The notes: generated from the letters alone by a model not told the origin. Shown: positions 25,933 through 34,424, numbered from the stretch's first letter. The stretch: DNA of 64,000 nucleotides from Candidatus Gordonibacter avicola (GCA_019113915.1 DXGM01000012.1:62001-126000); one strand, 5' to 3'. Made by a program: numbers and translations.

Positions 25933-26178
25933 ATGCGTGTTGTTTGGCGTGTATGGAAGGCCATGGAAGATCATGGAGTTGCTGCCGAAAAAGTGTGCAG
26001 CGACACTGGCTTAAAAGAAGACCAACTGGAAAGGTTGAAAACCTCTGAAGGTAGAGTGAATGCTGTGCGACTGACAACCCTCGCTGCACTTGTCGATTCG
26101 ATAGGATGTGACGTCGGGGAACTTTTCGAAGTGGTTGATGATTGCGTTGAAGAATCAAGGATCAGTAGTTCGATGTGA
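25933..26178 (+). CDS. Small Cro/CI-type HTH protein
   Basis: 81 residues from ATG 25933 (AAAGGA 11 bases upstream); TTG 25909 is an in-frame alternative. VVWRVWKAMEDHGVAAEKVCSDTGLKEDQLERLKT resembles the HTH_26/Cro type found in small regulators, followed by LTTLAALVDSIGCDVGELFEVVDD. Its neighbour on the other strand is an XRE protein. Target unknown. Confidence 0.7.
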   Translation: MRVVWRVWKAMEDHGVAAEKVCSDTGLKEDQLERLKTSEGRVNAVRLTTLAALVDSIGCDVGELFEVVDDCVEESRISSSM

Positions 26179-26228
26179 ATGATAGCTGGCATGTTGGGCG
26201 TTGTAGCAAAAGTTCCTGTCCGCCGGAA

Positions 26229-26587
26229 AAAAGTGTGACGCGCTATCGCGCTGGCTATTATGCCACGAGTTTTCACGCATCCCTTGTATTATGACGCGGG
26301 CTGACTGGCTTGTAGGCATTGACTTGCAAGAGGCATAACCCCGTAGCGGCGTTCGCCAGAGCGCCGTTCGCGCGAAGCGGAAAAACGCAGTTCATAGTTG
26401 CGTTCTTCGTCTGTGATAGAGCGGATGTATCCCTAAAGGGGCTATGTGCTTCGCGCTGTCGCTGTTTGCATCCCGATGAGGATAGCCAGACAAGCATGTT
26501 ACCTAGAGAAGAGCAGGCCCTTGTCATAGTGATGGGGAGGCTCATAACATCCTGGCGTAATCAGTAGCGCGAAGCGCGTCACATTTT
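26229..26587. mobile_element. MITE-like unit with inverted terminal repeats
   Basis: The left end (26229 onward, AAAAGTGTGACGCGC) and the right end (26553-26587, reverse complement beginning AAAATGTGACGCGC) are inverted copies of the dispersed 35-bp repeat, enclosing 359 bp without a convincing gene. Its first 92 bp match 571-660. No clear target duplication is seen. It fills the 26179-26663 gap. Confidence 0.6.
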
Positions 26588-26663
26588 GCGTTAACCAGGA
26601 AAAGAACTTGAATTACGGTCTTTTGTGGTTCGCTGGAAGTAAGAAAAGGCCCTGTGTTTACTC

Positions 26664-26939
26664 TCACTGACCTGCGCTTTCAATTAGAGCGTCGGCGAAG
26701 GTGGCTGGGTTGGGGCCGGTTATTTCGAGGACGGGTTTTCCGGTTGTGGCGCCTTCTTCGAAGAGGTCGACGATGCTATAAAGGGCCTCCATGCTGGCGT
26801 CCATGTTTTCGGCACCTACTTTGAAGAGGTACTTCTGTAGCTCCTTGTACACAATTTGGTAGTCACGGGGGAGCGCTTTGACGCGGGCTTGGAGGACGCG
26901 CCATTCGCGCTTTTCTTCAATCATGTTGCGGAAGTCCAT
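26664..26939 (-). CDS. DUF1048 family protein
   Basis: 91 residues from the ATG at 26939, which follows AAGGAGAG; an in-frame upstream start at 26984 lacks a site and would overlap the previous gene. All-helical: REWRVLQARVKALPRDYQIVYKELQKYLFKV and ALYSIVDLFEEGATTGKPVLEITG. DUF1048 genes typically sit behind PadR regulators, as here. Third gene of a PadR-DUF1048-DUF1048 operon; function unknown. Confidence 0.8.
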   Translation of the reverse strand: MDFRNMIEEKREWRVLQARVKALPRDYQIVYKELQKYLFKVGAENMDASMEALYSIVDLFEEGATTGKPVLEITGPNPATFADALIESAGQ

Positions 26940-26943
26940 GCGG

Positions 26944-27300
26944 CTACTCTCCTTGCTGGTTGAGCTTGCGGGCAATAGAGGCATTCAGTTGGTCGCGCCA
27001 GCGGTCGCGCAAGGATTGTGCTCCTTCAGCGCTTGCGAGCTCGGCGCAGAAGTCAGCCACGTTGGTGCCAAGTACCGTTTCCACGGGGCGATTATCAGCG
27101 GCCGCTTCCTCAAGTAACCCCAGTACGCCATCGAAAATGGGCATGAGGTTGCGCCCCGTGAAGTCCGCATGGTTCCACAGGCGCTCGGTGATTTCTTTCC
27201 ACGCGGCTTGGTAGGCGGGCGGCAGTTCGGCGGCGCGTGCGGCGAAGCCTGCGAGGTCGCGATCCATGTCGTTGCCGGTTACGCGATCCCAGAAGTTCAT
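26944..27300 (-). CDS. DUF1048 family protein
   Basis: 118 residues, paralogous to the next gene: LPPAYQAAWKEITERLWN aligns with LPRDYQIVYKELQKYLFK, and LGLLEEAAADNRPVETVLGTNVADFCAEL with LFEEGATTGKPVLEITGPNPATFADAL. Its start overlaps the end of the PadR gene by four bases, so translation is coupled. Function unknown. Confidence 0.8.
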   Translation of the reverse strand: MNFWDRVTGNDMDRDLAGFAARAAELPPAYQAAWKEITERLWNHADFTGRNLMPIFDGVLGLLEEAAADNRPVETVLGTNVADFCAELASAEGAQSLRDRWRDQLNASIARKLNQQGE

Positions 27301-27623
27301 CGGGCACCTTCTTTCAGTTCGTCAAGTTTCGCGGTTATGAAGTCCCAGCGCTCCCAGAATGCGCGCAGTTCCGCGCGCCCTGCGTCGTTGAGGGAATAGA
27401 ACTTGCGCGGCGGCCCCATTTCGGAAGGCTTCCGCTCGCAGACGACGAGCCCTCGCCGCTCCAGCCGCACGAGAATCGTATACACGGTTCCCTCTACGAC
27501 GTCAGAGAACCCCAGTTCATTCAACTGTCGCGTAATCTGATACCCGTACGTTTCCCCGCGCCCAATAATTTCCAACACACATCCCTCAAGCACACCCTTG
27601 AGCATTTCAGTGAGGTTTTCCAC
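27297..27623 (-). CDS. PadR-family transcriptional regulator
   Basis: 108 residues. Winged HTH of the PadR type: LEGCVLEIIGRGETYGYQITRQLNELGFSDVVEGTVYTILVRLERRGLV, then a C-terminal dimerisation helix (GRAELRAFWERWDFITAKLDEL). A 12-bp palindrome 55 bases upstream is a likely autoregulatory site. It heads the operon with two DUF1048 genes. Confidence 0.9.
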   Translation of the reverse strand: MENLTEMLKGVLEGCVLEIIGRGETYGYQITRQLNELGFSDVVEGTVYTILVRLERRGLVVCERKPSEMGPPRKFYSLNDAGRAELRAFWERWDFITAKLDELKEGAR

Positions 27624-27677
27624 CGCTGTCCTTTGATCTCGTTCTGCAACAATAGGTAATCCGTATTGCTTAGTACC

Positions 27678-27689
27678 ACACTATAGTGT
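27678..27689. promoter_or_regulatory. Palindrome upstream of padR
   Basis: ACACTATAGTGT, a perfect 12-bp palindrome resembling PadR operators, between the divergent padR and aldo-keto reductase genes. Confidence 0.6.
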
Positions 27690-27802
27690 CACAGAGTAGT
27701 TATGCGTGTCAACTCCCGATTTCAAAATGGGGTGGTGTCTCCTCGTAGTATCATGCTCATGATGAATTTTTTCGAAGCGGGTAGGACGAGAGAGGTCGTG
27801 CT

Positions 27803-28930
27803 ATGACATATACCGGTGGGGAAATTCCCAAGTTGGGGTTTGGGTTTATGCGGTTGCCGGAGGTTGAGGGGTCGGACGGGGAGAAGGTTATTGACCTCGA
27901 CACGCTTTGCGGCATGGTGGATACGTTTATGGATGCCGGGTTCACGTACTTCGATACGGCGCGCGGCTACCATGGCGGGCGGTCGGAGGCGGCGCTCAAG
28001 GCGGCGCTGGTGGACCGCTATCCGCGCGAGTCGTTCACGGTGGCTACGAAGTTGCCGGCGTGGATGGCGAAGGACGCCGATGACGCGCGCAGCATGTTTG
28101 AGACCTCGCTTGAACAGACGGGCGCTGGCTACTTCGACTTCTTCCTGCTGCACAACCTGGGCGAGGATCGCACGCACCTGTTTGACGACTGGGGGCTGTG
28201 GGATTTCTTGGCCGAGAAAAAGGCCGCGGGCCTGATTCGCAACCTGGGCTTTTCCATTCACGACAAGGCGGCGGAACTTGAGCGCATCCTTGCGGCGCAC
28301 CCCGAGATGGACTTCGTGCAGCTGCAAATCAACTACGCCGACTGGGAAAGCGAAACGGTTGAATCGCGCAAGTGCTACGAGGTGGCGCGCGCTCATGGGC
28401 TGCCCATCGTGGTGATGGAGCCCATCAAGGGCGGCTCGCTGGTGAAGCTGCCGGACGCGGCTGCCGACGTGCTGCGCGCGGCGAACCCGGACGAGCCGCT
28501 GCCGTCGTGGGCGCTGCGCTTTGCCGCGTCGCTGTCGGGCGTGCTCACCGTGCTTTCAGGCATGTCGATGCCCGAGCAGGTGCAGGAAAACGTGGGCATT
28601 ATGCGCGACTTTAAGCCGCTTGCGCCCGCCGAGCTGGACGCGCTGGCCCAGGTGCGCGCCATTTTGGACGGCATCCCCACGGTGCCGTGTACCGATTGCC
28701 GCTACTGCGTGAAGTCGTGCCCCGAAGGCGTGCGCATTCCTGCGGCGCTGGCCTCGCTGAACATTCTCGCGCTCTATCGCGATGAGTATCGCGCGCAGGA
28801 GAACTACGACTGGAATGCGTCGGCGGGCCCTGCGTCGTCGTGCATCGGATGCGGCACGTGCGAGAGTGTGTGCCCGCAGCACATTGGCATTGTGAAGGAG
28901 CTTGCGCGAGCGGCGGAACTGTTCGAGTAG
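27803..28930 (+). CDS. Aldo/keto reductase with C-terminal 4Fe-4S ferredoxin domain
   Basis: 375 residues. The AKR barrel covers about 1-280: LGFGFMRLP, DAGFTYFDTARGYHGG with the catalytic Asp/Tyr, KLPAWM with Lys, and FFLLHNLG with His. The C-terminus has CTDCRYCVKSCPEG and SCIGCGTCESVCPQ, enough for two 4Fe-4S clusters. Such fused enzymes are common in strict anaerobes and probably pass electrons from ferredoxin or NAD(P)H to an unknown carbonyl compound. GAGAGG precedes the ATG. It is divergent from padR. Confidence 0.9.
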   Translation: MTYTGGEIPKLGFGFMRLPEVEGSDGEKVIDLDTLCGMVDTFMDAGFTYFDTARGYHGGRSEAALKAALVDRYPRESFTVATKLPAWMAKDADDARSMFETSLEQTGAGYFDFFLLHNLGEDRTHLFDDWGLWDFLAEKKAAGLIRNLGFSIHDKAAELERILAAHPEMDFVQLQINYADWESETVESRKCYEVARAHGLPIVVMEPIKGGSLVKLPDAAADVLRAANPDEPLPSWALRFAASLSGVLTVLSGMSMPEQVQENVGIMRDFKPLAPAELDALAQVRAILDGIPTVPCTDCRYCVKSCPEGVRIPAALASLNILALYRDEYRAQENYDWNASAGPASSCIGCGTCESVCPQHIGIVKELARAAELFE

Positions 28931-29001
28931 GAAGCGCCGCGCGTTCGCTCGCGGCCGCGCGACGCCATTGTGCGGTTGAGTTTGTGACCAAAAATTACCC
29001 C

Positions 29002-29032
29002 TTGACTTGGAGCGCACTCCAAGAAGTAAGCT
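29002..29032 (+). promoter_or_regulatory. MerR-type promoter of the lar operon
   Basis: TTGACT (29002-29007), 19-bp spacer, TAAGCT (29027-29032). The spacer contains CTTGGAG-CGCA-CTCCAAG, the classic dyad bound by MerR-family activators, which need an over-long spacer. No MerR gene is in the window. Confidence 0.7.
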
Positions 29033-29062
29033 AGCGCTCGTTCATAACGGAAGAAGGGTTCC

Positions 29063-29860
29063 ATGTCTGACAACGTAGCGGCCGCCCATTCATATGTGGG
29101 TGGCGAAGGCCAGCGCACGAATATTGAATCGCTTGACGCATTCTTCGCGCGCACGCCGCGCGTGGCGGTGGCGTTCTCGGGCGGATGCGACTCGTCGTAT
29201 CTCGTGGCGGTAGCCCGCGCGGCGGGCGCGGACGTGCGTGCGTATCTGGTGCGCACGGCGTTCCAGCCGCCTTGTGAGATTGCTGACGGCGAGCGGTTGG
29301 CGGCAGAGTTGGGTGTGCCGCTGGCGATGGTCGATGCCGATGTGTTGTCCGAGGCTGCCATCTGCGAAAACGGGCCTGACCGCTGCTACTTGTGCAAGCG
29401 CTTCATCTTCTCCACCATTCTTAAGCACATGGAGGCTGATGGGTGGGGAGACGCGGTGCTTGCCGACGGCACGAACGCCACGGATGATCCGACGCACCGG
29501 CCGGGCTTTCGCGCGCTGGCTGAGTTGGGCGTGGTCTCGCCGCTGCGTCGGGCGGGCCTCAGCAAGGACGACGTGCGCGCCGCCTCGCGCAAGCTGGGGT
29601 TGTTCACGGCGAATAAGCCAAGTTTTTCCTGCCTGGCCGTGCACGTGCCGGAGCGCGAACGCATCACGGCGGAGGCGCTGCTTACGGCCGCGCGCTCGCC
29701 TGAGGTGACGGTGCGGCTGGTGGCGCGCAATGCCGCCATAGGGGCCGACCTGGACACGACGTGTTCTGCCGACGGCGTGGTAGACCATCTCACGGCTGCG
29801 CACGGTGCGACGGAGGCAACGGACATAGCGAACGCAACCAACGAGGAAGAGGAGCGCTGA
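29063..29860 (+). CDS. larE: Sulfur transferase LarE, nickel-pincer cofactor synthesis
   Basis: 265 residues. LarE adenylylates the carboxylated nicotinate precursor and donates sulfur from its own Cys. PP-loop VAFSGGCDSSYLV near 35, GPDRCYLCKRFIF, LADGTNATDDPTHRPG, SPLRRAGLSKDDVR, and KPSFSCLA near 188 with the Cys expected to be sacrificed. First gene of larE-larB-larC; the next gene starts within its stop codon. Confidence 0.9.
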   Translation: MSDNVAAAHSYVGGEGQRTNIESLDAFFARTPRVAVAFSGGCDSSYLVAVARAAGADVRAYLVRTAFQPPCEIADGERLAAELGVPLAMVDADVLSEAAICENGPDRCYLCKRFIFSTILKHMEADGWGDAVLADGTNATDDPTHRPGFRALAELGVVSPLRRAGLSKDDVRAASRKLGLFTANKPSFSCLAVHVPERERITAEALLTAARSPEVTVRLVARNAAIGADLDTTCSADGVVDHLTAAHGATEATDIANATNEEEER

Positions 29861-30642
29861 TGGAAGAGCGCGAGATGAGAGCGCTGTTGGCCGCGGTGGC
29901 CGACGGTTCGCTTGACCCAGACGAGGCGGCGTTGCGCCTGAAGACGGCACCGTTTTCAGACTTGGGTTACGCGAAGGTTGATCATCAACGCGGGATGCGT
30001 CAGGGTGTGGCCGAGGTGATCTACGGCGCGGGGAAGACGCCTGCGCAGATGGCCGGCATTGCGGCATCAATGCGTGCGGCAGGGCAGGAACGTGTGCTGA
30101 TTACGCGCCTGTCGGCTGAAGCCGCTGATGAGGTGCGTACGCTGCTGGCTGATGCCGACCCGGCTGCCGCGCAGGCGTTTGTCTATCACGAGCTTCCGCG
30201 CCTTGGCCTCGTGGGTGGTTTGCCTGAACCTGACGGCAACGGCACCGTGGTGGTGGCTGCCGCCGGTACGAGTGACCTGCCCGTGGCCGAGGAAGCGGCG
30301 CTCACGGCCGAGGTGCTGGGCAACGAGGTGGTACGCCTCTACGACGTGGGCGTGGCGGGCATCCATCGTTTGCTTGCGCATGCTGACGACATTGCGGCTG
30401 CGCAGGTGGTGGTGGCCGTGGCTGGCATGGAGGGCGCGCTTGCCTCCGTGGTGGGCGGCCTTGCGTCGTGCCCGGTCATCGCCGTGCCGACGAGCGTGGG
30501 CTACGGGGCGTCGTTCGGCGGTGTGGCGGCGCTGCTTGCCATGCTGAACTCGTGCGCCTCAGGCGTATCCGTGGTGAACATCGATAACGGCTTTGGCGCT
30601 GGCTACCAGGCGTCATCCATCAATCATCTGAAAGCGAAGTGA
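29860..30642 (+). CDS. larB: LarB, nickel-pincer cofactor carboxylase/hydrolase
   Basis: 260 residues. LarB carboxylates and hydrolyses nicotinic acid adenine dinucleotide. The N-terminal helical part includes FSDLGYAKVDHQRGMRQGVAEVIYGAGKT. The PurE-like C-terminal half includes VAAAGTSDLPVAEEAALTAEV, VYDVGVAG-like VRLYDVGVAGIHR, VVAVAGMEGALASVVGGLA, VPTSVGYGASFGGVAALLAMLNSCA and the ending GVSVVNIDNGFGAG. The ATG overlaps the larE stop by one base. Confidence 0.92.
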   Translation: MEEREMRALLAAVADGSLDPDEAALRLKTAPFSDLGYAKVDHQRGMRQGVAEVIYGAGKTPAQMAGIAASMRAAGQERVLITRLSAEAADEVRTLLADADPAAAQAFVYHELPRLGLVGGLPEPDGNGTVVVAAAGTSDLPVAEEAALTAEVLGNEVVRLYDVGVAGIHRLLAHADDIAAAQVVVAVAGMEGALASVVGGLASCPVIAVPTSVGYGASFGGVAALLAMLNSCASGVSVVNIDNGFGAGYQASSINHLKAK

Positions 30643-30649
30643 TTTTCCC

Positions 30650-31204
30650 ATGACCGAACTTCATCTTGACCTCACGTGCGACGCCACGCGCCGCTCGATT
30701 CTCGCCGACCTGCGCGGCCGTCTTGACGCCGACGCGCAAACCGCGCTTGATGCCGCCGTGGAAGCGGCTGGCGTGCCCGAGCGGCACCACCACGACCTGG
30801 GCGAGGTGCTGGACACCATCGACGCGCTGGCCGTGAGCGACCGCGTGAAGGACGACATGCGCGCCATTTACCACATTCTCGCCGAGGCCGAGGCCGCAGC
30901 TCACGGCTGTGCGGTGGAAGAAACCCACTTCCACGAGGTGGGTAACGGCGAAGCCGTGCGCAACGTGGCCGCCGTGTGCCTCGCAGTGGAAATGCTCGCG
31001 CCCGAGCGCATTACCGCCACACCCGTGCAAACCGGCAGCGGCACCGTGGTGTGCGCGCACGGTGAACTGCCCATCCCCGCACCCGCCACGGCCGCCATCC
31101 TGGCCAAGGGTATCCCCACCTGCGAAACCCTCCAAGAAGGCGAACGCTGCACCCCCACCAGCGCCGCCCTCATCAAACACTTCGTCGAGGAATTCCATGT
31201 CTAG
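30650..31204 (+). CDS. larC: LarC N-terminal part only (nickel insertion protein, short form)
   Basis: 184 residues matching the N-terminal region of LarC, the CTP-dependent cyclometallase that inserts nickel: HHHDLGEVLDTIDAL, AEAAAHGCAVEETHFHEVG, DxxxN-like NVAAVCLAVEML, and GTVVCAHGELPIPAPATAAIL. Complete LarC proteins are about 400 residues, and the LarC2 part is absent: the next gene, a GNAT acetyltransferase, begins eight bases before the stop. Either this lineage has a short LarC, or the rest was lost. No larA racemase gene is in the window. Confidence 0.8.
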   Translation: MTELHLDLTCDATRRSILADLRGRLDADAQTALDAAVEAAGVPERHHHDLGEVLDTIDALAVSDRVKDDMRAIYHILAEAEAAAHGCAVEETHFHEVGNGEAVRNVAAVCLAVEMLAPERITATPVQTGSGTVVCAHGELPIPAPATAAILAKGIPTCETLQEGERCTPTSAALIKHFVEEFHV

Positions 31205-31799
31205 AACAACGCCGCCGCTCGCCACTTGTGCGGCCGGCGTCCCGCAAACTTGTCCCGCTCGCCCCATCCTTAAGACCGAGCGCCTTGTCCTGCGCGAAAT
31301 GACGCAGGATGACTTTCCGGCGCTCTGCGCCATGCTGCAGGACCCCGATGTCATGTACGCTTACGAGGGTCCGTTTTCGGACGCAGAAGCGCAGGCGTGG
31401 CTTGACCGCCAGCGCGCTCGCTATCGCGCGGACGGCAGAGGTCTTTGGGCGGTCGTGCTGAAAGAAACCAGCGCCATGATTGGTCAGTGCGGCCTCACCT
31501 GGCAGGACTGCGACGGCCGGCAGGTGCTTGAAGTGGGCTATCTCTTCCAGCGCGCGTTCTGGCACCAAGGCTATGCCACGGAGGCCGCCCGCGCGTGCTG
31601 CGACTACGCATTCGACACGTTGGGCGCGTGCGAGGTATTCTCAATCATTCGCGACACCAACACCGCCTCCCAAAACGTCGCCCGCCGCAACGGCATGACA
31701 CCGCGTCTCACCTTCACAAAACACTACCGCGGCGTGGCCATGCCTCACATTGCCTTCTCTCTTACTCGCGAGGAGAGGGACGCTCACTCAGCTCAATAA
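31197..31799 (+). CDS. GNAT-family N-acetyltransferase (RimJ/RimL type)
   Basis: 200 residues. ILKTERLVLREMTQDDFPALCAML begins the fold. VGYLFQRAFWHQGYATEAARACCDYAFDTLG is the acetyl-CoA binding region (Q/RxxGxG/A variant), and VFSIIRDTNTASQNVARRNGM is the conserved end. Many relatives acetylate ribosomal proteins or small molecules. Its ATG overlaps the end of the larC gene, so it is translated with the lar operon; the first 20 residues are poorly conserved. Confidence 0.88.
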   Translation: MSRTTPPLATCAAGVPQTCPARPILKTERLVLREMTQDDFPALCAMLQDPDVMYAYEGPFSDAEAQAWLDRQRARYRADGRGLWAVVLKETSAMIGQCGLTWQDCDGRQVLEVGYLFQRAFWHQGYATEAARACCDYAFDTLGACEVFSIIRDTNTASQNVARRNGMTPRLTFTKHYRGVAMPHIAFSLTREERDAHSAQ

Positions 31800-31828
31800 G
31801 CACGCGCCCCTTGCGTTATTTCAATAAT

Positions 31829-31876
31829 CATTTCGTGTTTTCGGGGAAAATCGGCCTAAAACATTTCGTGTTTTCG
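31829..31876. repeat. 15-bp direct repeats upstream of the amidohydrolase
   Basis: CATTTCGTGTTTTCG at 31829-31843 and 31862-31876, exactly 33 bp apart (three helical turns). Possible regulator sites. Confidence 0.5.
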
Positions 31877-31984
31877 TAGTTTTCGCTGGTGAGTGCATGT
31901 GATCGGGCGGAGGCGTATACTGGCCTCATTACACCTGCGGCGCGTTCGGGAATGGGGGCGCGTGGCGAAGCGAAAGGGGGGCTT

Positions 31985-33300
31985 GTGGCTGCGTTTGTGT
32001 TTACTCATGCGACGGTGCTTGATGGCACGGAGGGTATGGAGCCGCAGTCGAATATGACTGTGGTGGTAAACGATGGCCGCATTGAGGCGGTGGGGACGGC
32101 GGCTACGACGGTGTGTCCTGCGGGTGCGCGCGAGGTGGACTTGGGTGGCGCGTATCTCATGCCGGGCCTGATCAACGCGCATGTGCACCTGTGCGGCACC
32201 GGCAAGCCGATGAGTGCGGGCGGTGCGGGCGACCTCATTGACAAGGTGACGGGCAACCCTCTTGGCATGTGGTATCTGCGTCGCATGCTGCGAAAGAGCG
32301 CGCAGCAGCAGTTGGTGAGCGGCGTGACTACCGTGCGCTCGGTGGGCGACCCGGCGTTTGCCGACGTGGACGTGCGCGACGCCATCAACGCGGGCAAGTA
32401 TCCGGGGCCGCGGTTGGTTACCTCGGGCACGGGCGTCACGGTGCCGGGCGGCCACGGTGCGGGCCTGTTCGCGAAGGTGGTCTCCACGCCGGAAGAGGCT
32501 CGCGAGGCCGTGCGCGCCTGCTTCGCGCGCAAGTGCGACCTGGTGAAGCTGTTCATCACGGGCGGCGTGTTTGACGCCGAGGTGGAAGGTGAACCTGGCG
32601 TGTTGCGTATGTCGCCCGAGATAGCGCGCGCCACCTGCGAAGAGGCGCACAAGCTGGGCATGTCCACAGCCGCTCACATCGAAAGTACCGAAGGCGTGCG
32701 TGTGGGGCTTGAAGCCGGCGTGGACACTATCGAGCACGGTGGGCCCCTCGACGACGAGATCATCGCGCTCTTCAAGAAGAATGGTGCTGGACGCACCTCG
32801 TCGCTCACCTGCACCATCTCGCCTGCGTTGCCGTTCGTGGAACTGCCGCCCGAAAAGACGAAGTCCACGCACGTGCAGCAGGTGAACGGCCGCATCGTGT
32901 TCGAGGGCATCGTGGACGCGGCGAAGCAGGCGCTCGCGGCGGGCATTTCCGTGGGCCTCGGCACCGCTCGTCGTGCCCCTACATCACGCAGTACGACATG
33001 TGGCGCGAAGTGGTGTATTTCGAGCGCCTCGTGCGCGTGTCGCCCGCGTTTGCCCTGCACACGGCCACGTTGGGGAACGCGCGCATCCTGGGACTCGGCG
33101 ACGAGACAGGTTCCATTGAGCCGGGCAAAGCCGCCGACCTTATAGTGATGGATGCAAACCCGCTAGAGAACCTGGAAGCACTGCGTCAGGTACGCCTCGT
33201 GATGGCGCGCGGGCAACTGAACGACCACCCGCAAGTCAAACACCTATCCGAACTGGACGCCGAACTCGATGGCTTCCTTCCGAAGGCGAAGGTTTCGTAA
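31985..33300 (+). pseudogene. Amidohydrolase (imidazolonepropionase-like) broken by a one-base deletion
   Basis: Metal-dependent hydrolase with GTG start 31985 after GAAAGGGGGG. LMPGLINAHVHL carries the HxH metal ligands; further on are SGVTTVRSVGD, DLVKLFITGGV, STAAHIESTEG and IEHGGPLDD. At about 32966 the expected GLGTD-SSCPYITQYDMW is disrupted: one A is missing from GAC (Asp), and the frame changes. The second half continues in another frame to 33300 with WREVVYFERLV, LGLGDETGSIEPGKAADLIVMDANPL. The lost Asp is a conserved metal ligand in the superfamily. Sequencing error or a true inactivation; otherwise full length. Confidence 0.85.
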
Positions 33301-33307
33301 GACGTCA

Positions 33308-33955
33308 CTATCCTAGCAGGATGCGTTTCCACCAGTCGTAGTGTTCGGGGTTGGTTTTCCTGATGAACTCAAGCATCTCTTGCTTGGTTGACACGGGGAG
33401 GTTCCGGCACTGCTCGCGCAGGGCGGACTCGGCGCGAGCAGGATTTTTCAACAGGTCGCTCAAGGCACCTTCAAGCCCGGGAATGCCAAGACCTGCGGGT
33501 ATTGCCGTGGGTGCGGCGGCGCGCACTTGTTGCGGCGTGTTGAAATCTGCAAGAAACGCCGCCTCGTCCAGGTGGCGAAAGCCCGGAAGCCCCAGCCCCT
33601 TCATGGTGGCCAGCAAATCGGGGAACGAATCGGGATAGGCGGTACCGCCTTGCACCAGGCCATCGGCATTGGCAAAAGCTATCGTGAGCGTCCATGATCC
33701 CGCACCCTCAACCCGTTCGCTCGACGCGCCTTTGTCGTAGAACCCGAGTGCGCGAATCCACTTGTCAAGGGCGTGCGCGTCCTCAAGCGTATAGGGTCGC
33801 ACCTCATCTGCGGTAGCCGTACCGTTCTCGATACGCTTCAGGCGCAACTCATAGGCATCAGGCGCAACAAGCGCAGCCACCAGAGAACTGGTTCCCCAGC
33901 TCGGTTTCGACACGGCGAAGGTAAGGCATTCGAACGGTGCAGACATGACGGTCAT
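33308..33955 (-). CDS. Hypothetical protein
   Basis: 215 residues from ATG 33955, with AAGGAG nine bases upstream. Soluble and rather Ala/Leu-rich, with helical stretches: DAYELRLKRIENGTATADEVRPYTLEDAHALDKWIRALGF, and a C-terminal helix LPVSTKQEMLEFIRKTNPEHYDWWKRILLG. No family recognised. It is convergent with the amidohydrolase, seven bases apart. Confidence 0.7.
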   Translation of the reverse strand: MTVMSAPFECLTFAVSKPSWGTSSLVAALVAPDAYELRLKRIENGTATADEVRPYTLEDAHALDKWIRALGFYDKGASSERVEGAGSWTLTIAFANADGLVQGGTAYPDSFPDLLATMKGLGLPGFRHLDEAAFLADFNTPQQVRAAAPTAIPAGLGIPGLEGALSDLLKNPARAESALREQCRNLPVSTKQEMLEFIRKTNPEHYDWWKRILLG

Positions 33956-34109
33956 AGTGGCTCCTTCGAGGAGAGTATTGTTCGGCTCATTATCGCACAG
34001 TGCGCACGTGACGCGTTTTTTGAACTGTGCGTGTTTCCGCTCGGGTAGCCACTTGATTCTTGTCAGATATGCGTGCGAACCGCACACCTTATGCCGCAGT
34101 TCCATCGCG

Positions 34110-34144
34110 GATACGGCGCGGTTTCGCCGTGTATTCGCCGTATC
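34110..34144. repeat. Inverted repeat upstream of the hypothetical gene
   Basis: GATACGGCG (34110-34118) and CGCCGTATC (34136-34144), perfect 9-bp arms, with an internal GGCG/CGCC pairing. It lies in the otherwise empty 33956-34230 interval. Confidence 0.5.
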
Positions 34145-34231
34145 TTCTACCGAAACCTTGCCAGAATCTAACAGAAACCTAACGCCTGATCAGACGCATA
34201 ATTTGTACTAGCTTGGCAGAATGTTGAGTGC

Positions 34232-34276
34232 TAGAATGCCCCCTGTCGGCGGTGTTCGCGCCCGGGTGGGTGACGC
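34232..34276 (+). promoter_or_regulatory. Leader of the small membrane-protein gene
   Basis: TAGAAT (34232-34237) is a -10-like box; TGTCGGCG (34244-34251) and GGGTGGGTGACGC (34264-34276) follow. The same order (-10, TGTCGGCG, GGGCGGGTGACGC) occurs on the opposite strand at 34509 down to 34457, so two convergent transcripts would begin with near-identical leaders. Confidence 0.5.
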
Positions 34277-34298
34277 CTCGAGAGAGAGGGGGATCCCC

Positions 34299-34424
34299 AT
34301 GGATAGTTTCAACCTGATTGCGGGGCTTTGCTCCATACTGTCGTTTCTTATGGCAGTACATGATGCGTTGCGGCGAAGGCGAAAGGCGAGGCATAAGGCG
34401 AAAAGAGCACAAAAAAGGCGGTAG
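34299..34424 (+). CDS. 41-residue membrane peptide, candidate type I toxin
   Basis: MDSFNLIAGLCSILSFLMAV is one hydrophobic segment, followed by a strongly basic tail (HDALRRRRKARHKAKRAQKRR). Small size, single helix and basic end resemble Fst/Ldr and holin-like type I toxins. AGGGGG lies about seven bases upstream. Its stop codon sits in the stem-loop that ends the convergent antisense RNA. Toxicity is an inference from form and context. Confidence 0.6.
   Translation: MDSFNLIAGLCSILSFLMAVHDALRRRRKARHKAKRAQKRR

Noticed and set aside
26319..26567. Frames inside the MITE-like unit
   Set aside because: Overlapping frames on both strands, Arg/Cys-rich, no ribosome-binding site; the unit looks non-coding.
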